A DNA stretch of 5,940 nt, taken from the NCBI GenBank assembly GCA_900544425.1, contig UQUX01000104.1, positions 1-5,940 of the forward strand, given 5' to 3'. Both the position numbers and the translations under genes were made by a program. Source of the stretch: an uncultured Collinsella sp. (GTDB taxonomy: Bacteria; Actinomycetota; Coriobacteriia; Coriobacteriales; Coriobacteriaceae). The notes beneath the pieces are model-generated. The model made no database searches, was not told the origin of the DNA, and saw only the letters and a list, made by a program, of their open reading frames with translations. Shown in pieces: positions 5,729 to 5,940 of this stretch. Position 1 is the first letter of the stretch; each line of letters begins with the position of its first letter.

Positions 5729-5940
5729 TTGGCACGATCTTCGGGTTTCTCCACAAATCTGAATACCAAGCGACAATCAACGGGTATGCGCCCGTTGATT
5801 GTTTTCAGCCTGATTTCGGTGTTGCTGCTCACGTTTTACATCCGCGAGGGCGAGGCAGGGCCGATTCATGCCGTGCGTTCGGGCGTAACGACGATTACCT
5901 CGCCGGTGCGCTTTGTGGGCTCGGCCGTGGCGGCTCCCTT
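5729..5940 (+). CDS. mreC: Rod shape-determining protein MreC, N-terminal part (3' end outside window)
   Basis: Seventy codons are visible from a TTG start, and the frame stays open to the window edge. The product begins MARSSGFSTNLNTKRQST, a short, mildly basic cytoplasmic tail, followed by one hydrophobic helix at about 22-38 (PLIVFSLISVLLLTFYI), then the start of the external part with VRSGVTTITSPVRFVGSAV (49-67). A short N-tail, one helix and this kind of juxtamembrane segment are typical of MreC, the bitopic protein that links MreB filaments to wall synthases through its outer domain; the coiled coil and beta domains would lie beyond the window. The identification rests on this N-terminal plan plus the position directly after mreB. 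The first codons include uncommon choices for this DNA (CGA, CAA, TCA), which coincide with an inverted repeat. Confidence 0.85.
   Translation, partial: MARSSGFSTNLNTKRQSTGMRPLIVFSLISVLLLTFYIREGEAGPIHAVRSGVTTITSPVRFVGSAVAAP
5773..5805 (+). terminator. Terminator-shaped inverted repeat inside the start of mreC
   Basis: ACAATCAACGGG (5773-5784) is perfectly complementary to CCCGTTGATTGT (5791-5802) across the six-base loop TATGCG, and the 3' arm runs into TTTT (5802-5805). This has the outline of an intrinsic terminator, yet lies within mreC codons 15-25, 66 bases after the mreB stop. It could end some transcripts after mreB, slow translation of mreC, or be a DNA-binding dyad. The structure is seen directly; the function is inferred. 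Confidence 0.5.

Noticed and set aside
4652..5776. Open frame of 374 codons on the - strand opposite mreB
   Set aside because: mreB on the + strand is certain, and the antisense product is Asp/Gly/Arg-rich without motifs.
5786..5788. ATG as the mreC start
   Set aside because: It lies in the loop of the inverted repeat, has no ribosome site, and would remove the cytoplasmic tail; TTG at 5729 has AGGTGG at a suitable distance.

Overview
The window is a GC-rich (about 60% by eye), tightly packed bacterial chromosome segment with every gene on the + strand. MreB and MreC together, one-pass zinc-ribbon and TPR membrane proteins beside them, frequent TTG starts and a CtpE/Exp7-type P-type ATPase suggest a high-GC Gram-positive. 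My best guess is a Coriobacteriia member such as Collinsella, from general resemblance only, with no database search. Nothing looks mobile: there are no transposases, phage genes, tRNAs, rRNAs or CRISPR arrays.

Layout. (1) 1-1336: 3' part of a P-type cation ATPase, with a hinge motif, six membrane helices and an unusual basic tail of about 100 residues. (2) 1337-1439: short leader with a weak promoter and split direct repeats. (3) 1440-2582: protein with two N-terminal zinc ribbons, one membrane helix and an external helical domain, read from a GTG start. (4) 2583-2689: intergenic region with the best promoter in the window. (5) 2690-3232: cytoplasmic cyclophilin-type prolyl isomerase. (6) 3244-4548: TPR protein with one membrane helix and a small external domain, coupled to the isomerase gene. 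(7) 4549-4663: strong hairpin and a possible -10 box. (8) 4664-5707: mreB. (9) 5729-5940: the first 70 codons of mreC, cut by the window end.

How the genes fit together. mreB-mreC is the start of the usual cell-shape (elongasome) operon: cytoplasmic MreB filaments and the membrane protein MreC organise lateral wall synthesis. The isomerase and TPR genes form a two-gene unit just upstream. The zinc-ribbon and TPR proteins share one plan: soluble cytosolic interaction domain, basic stretch, single helix, external C-terminal domain. A link to envelope assembly is plausible but rests only on position and architecture.

Most notable is a 12-bp perfect inverted repeat with a 6-base loop followed by TTTT, inside codons 15-25 of mreC. 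It looks like an intragenic terminator or attenuator that could set the MreB:MreC ratio. I found no clearly new multi-gene system; the candidates worth checking are this hairpin and the two membrane proteins beside the mre genes.
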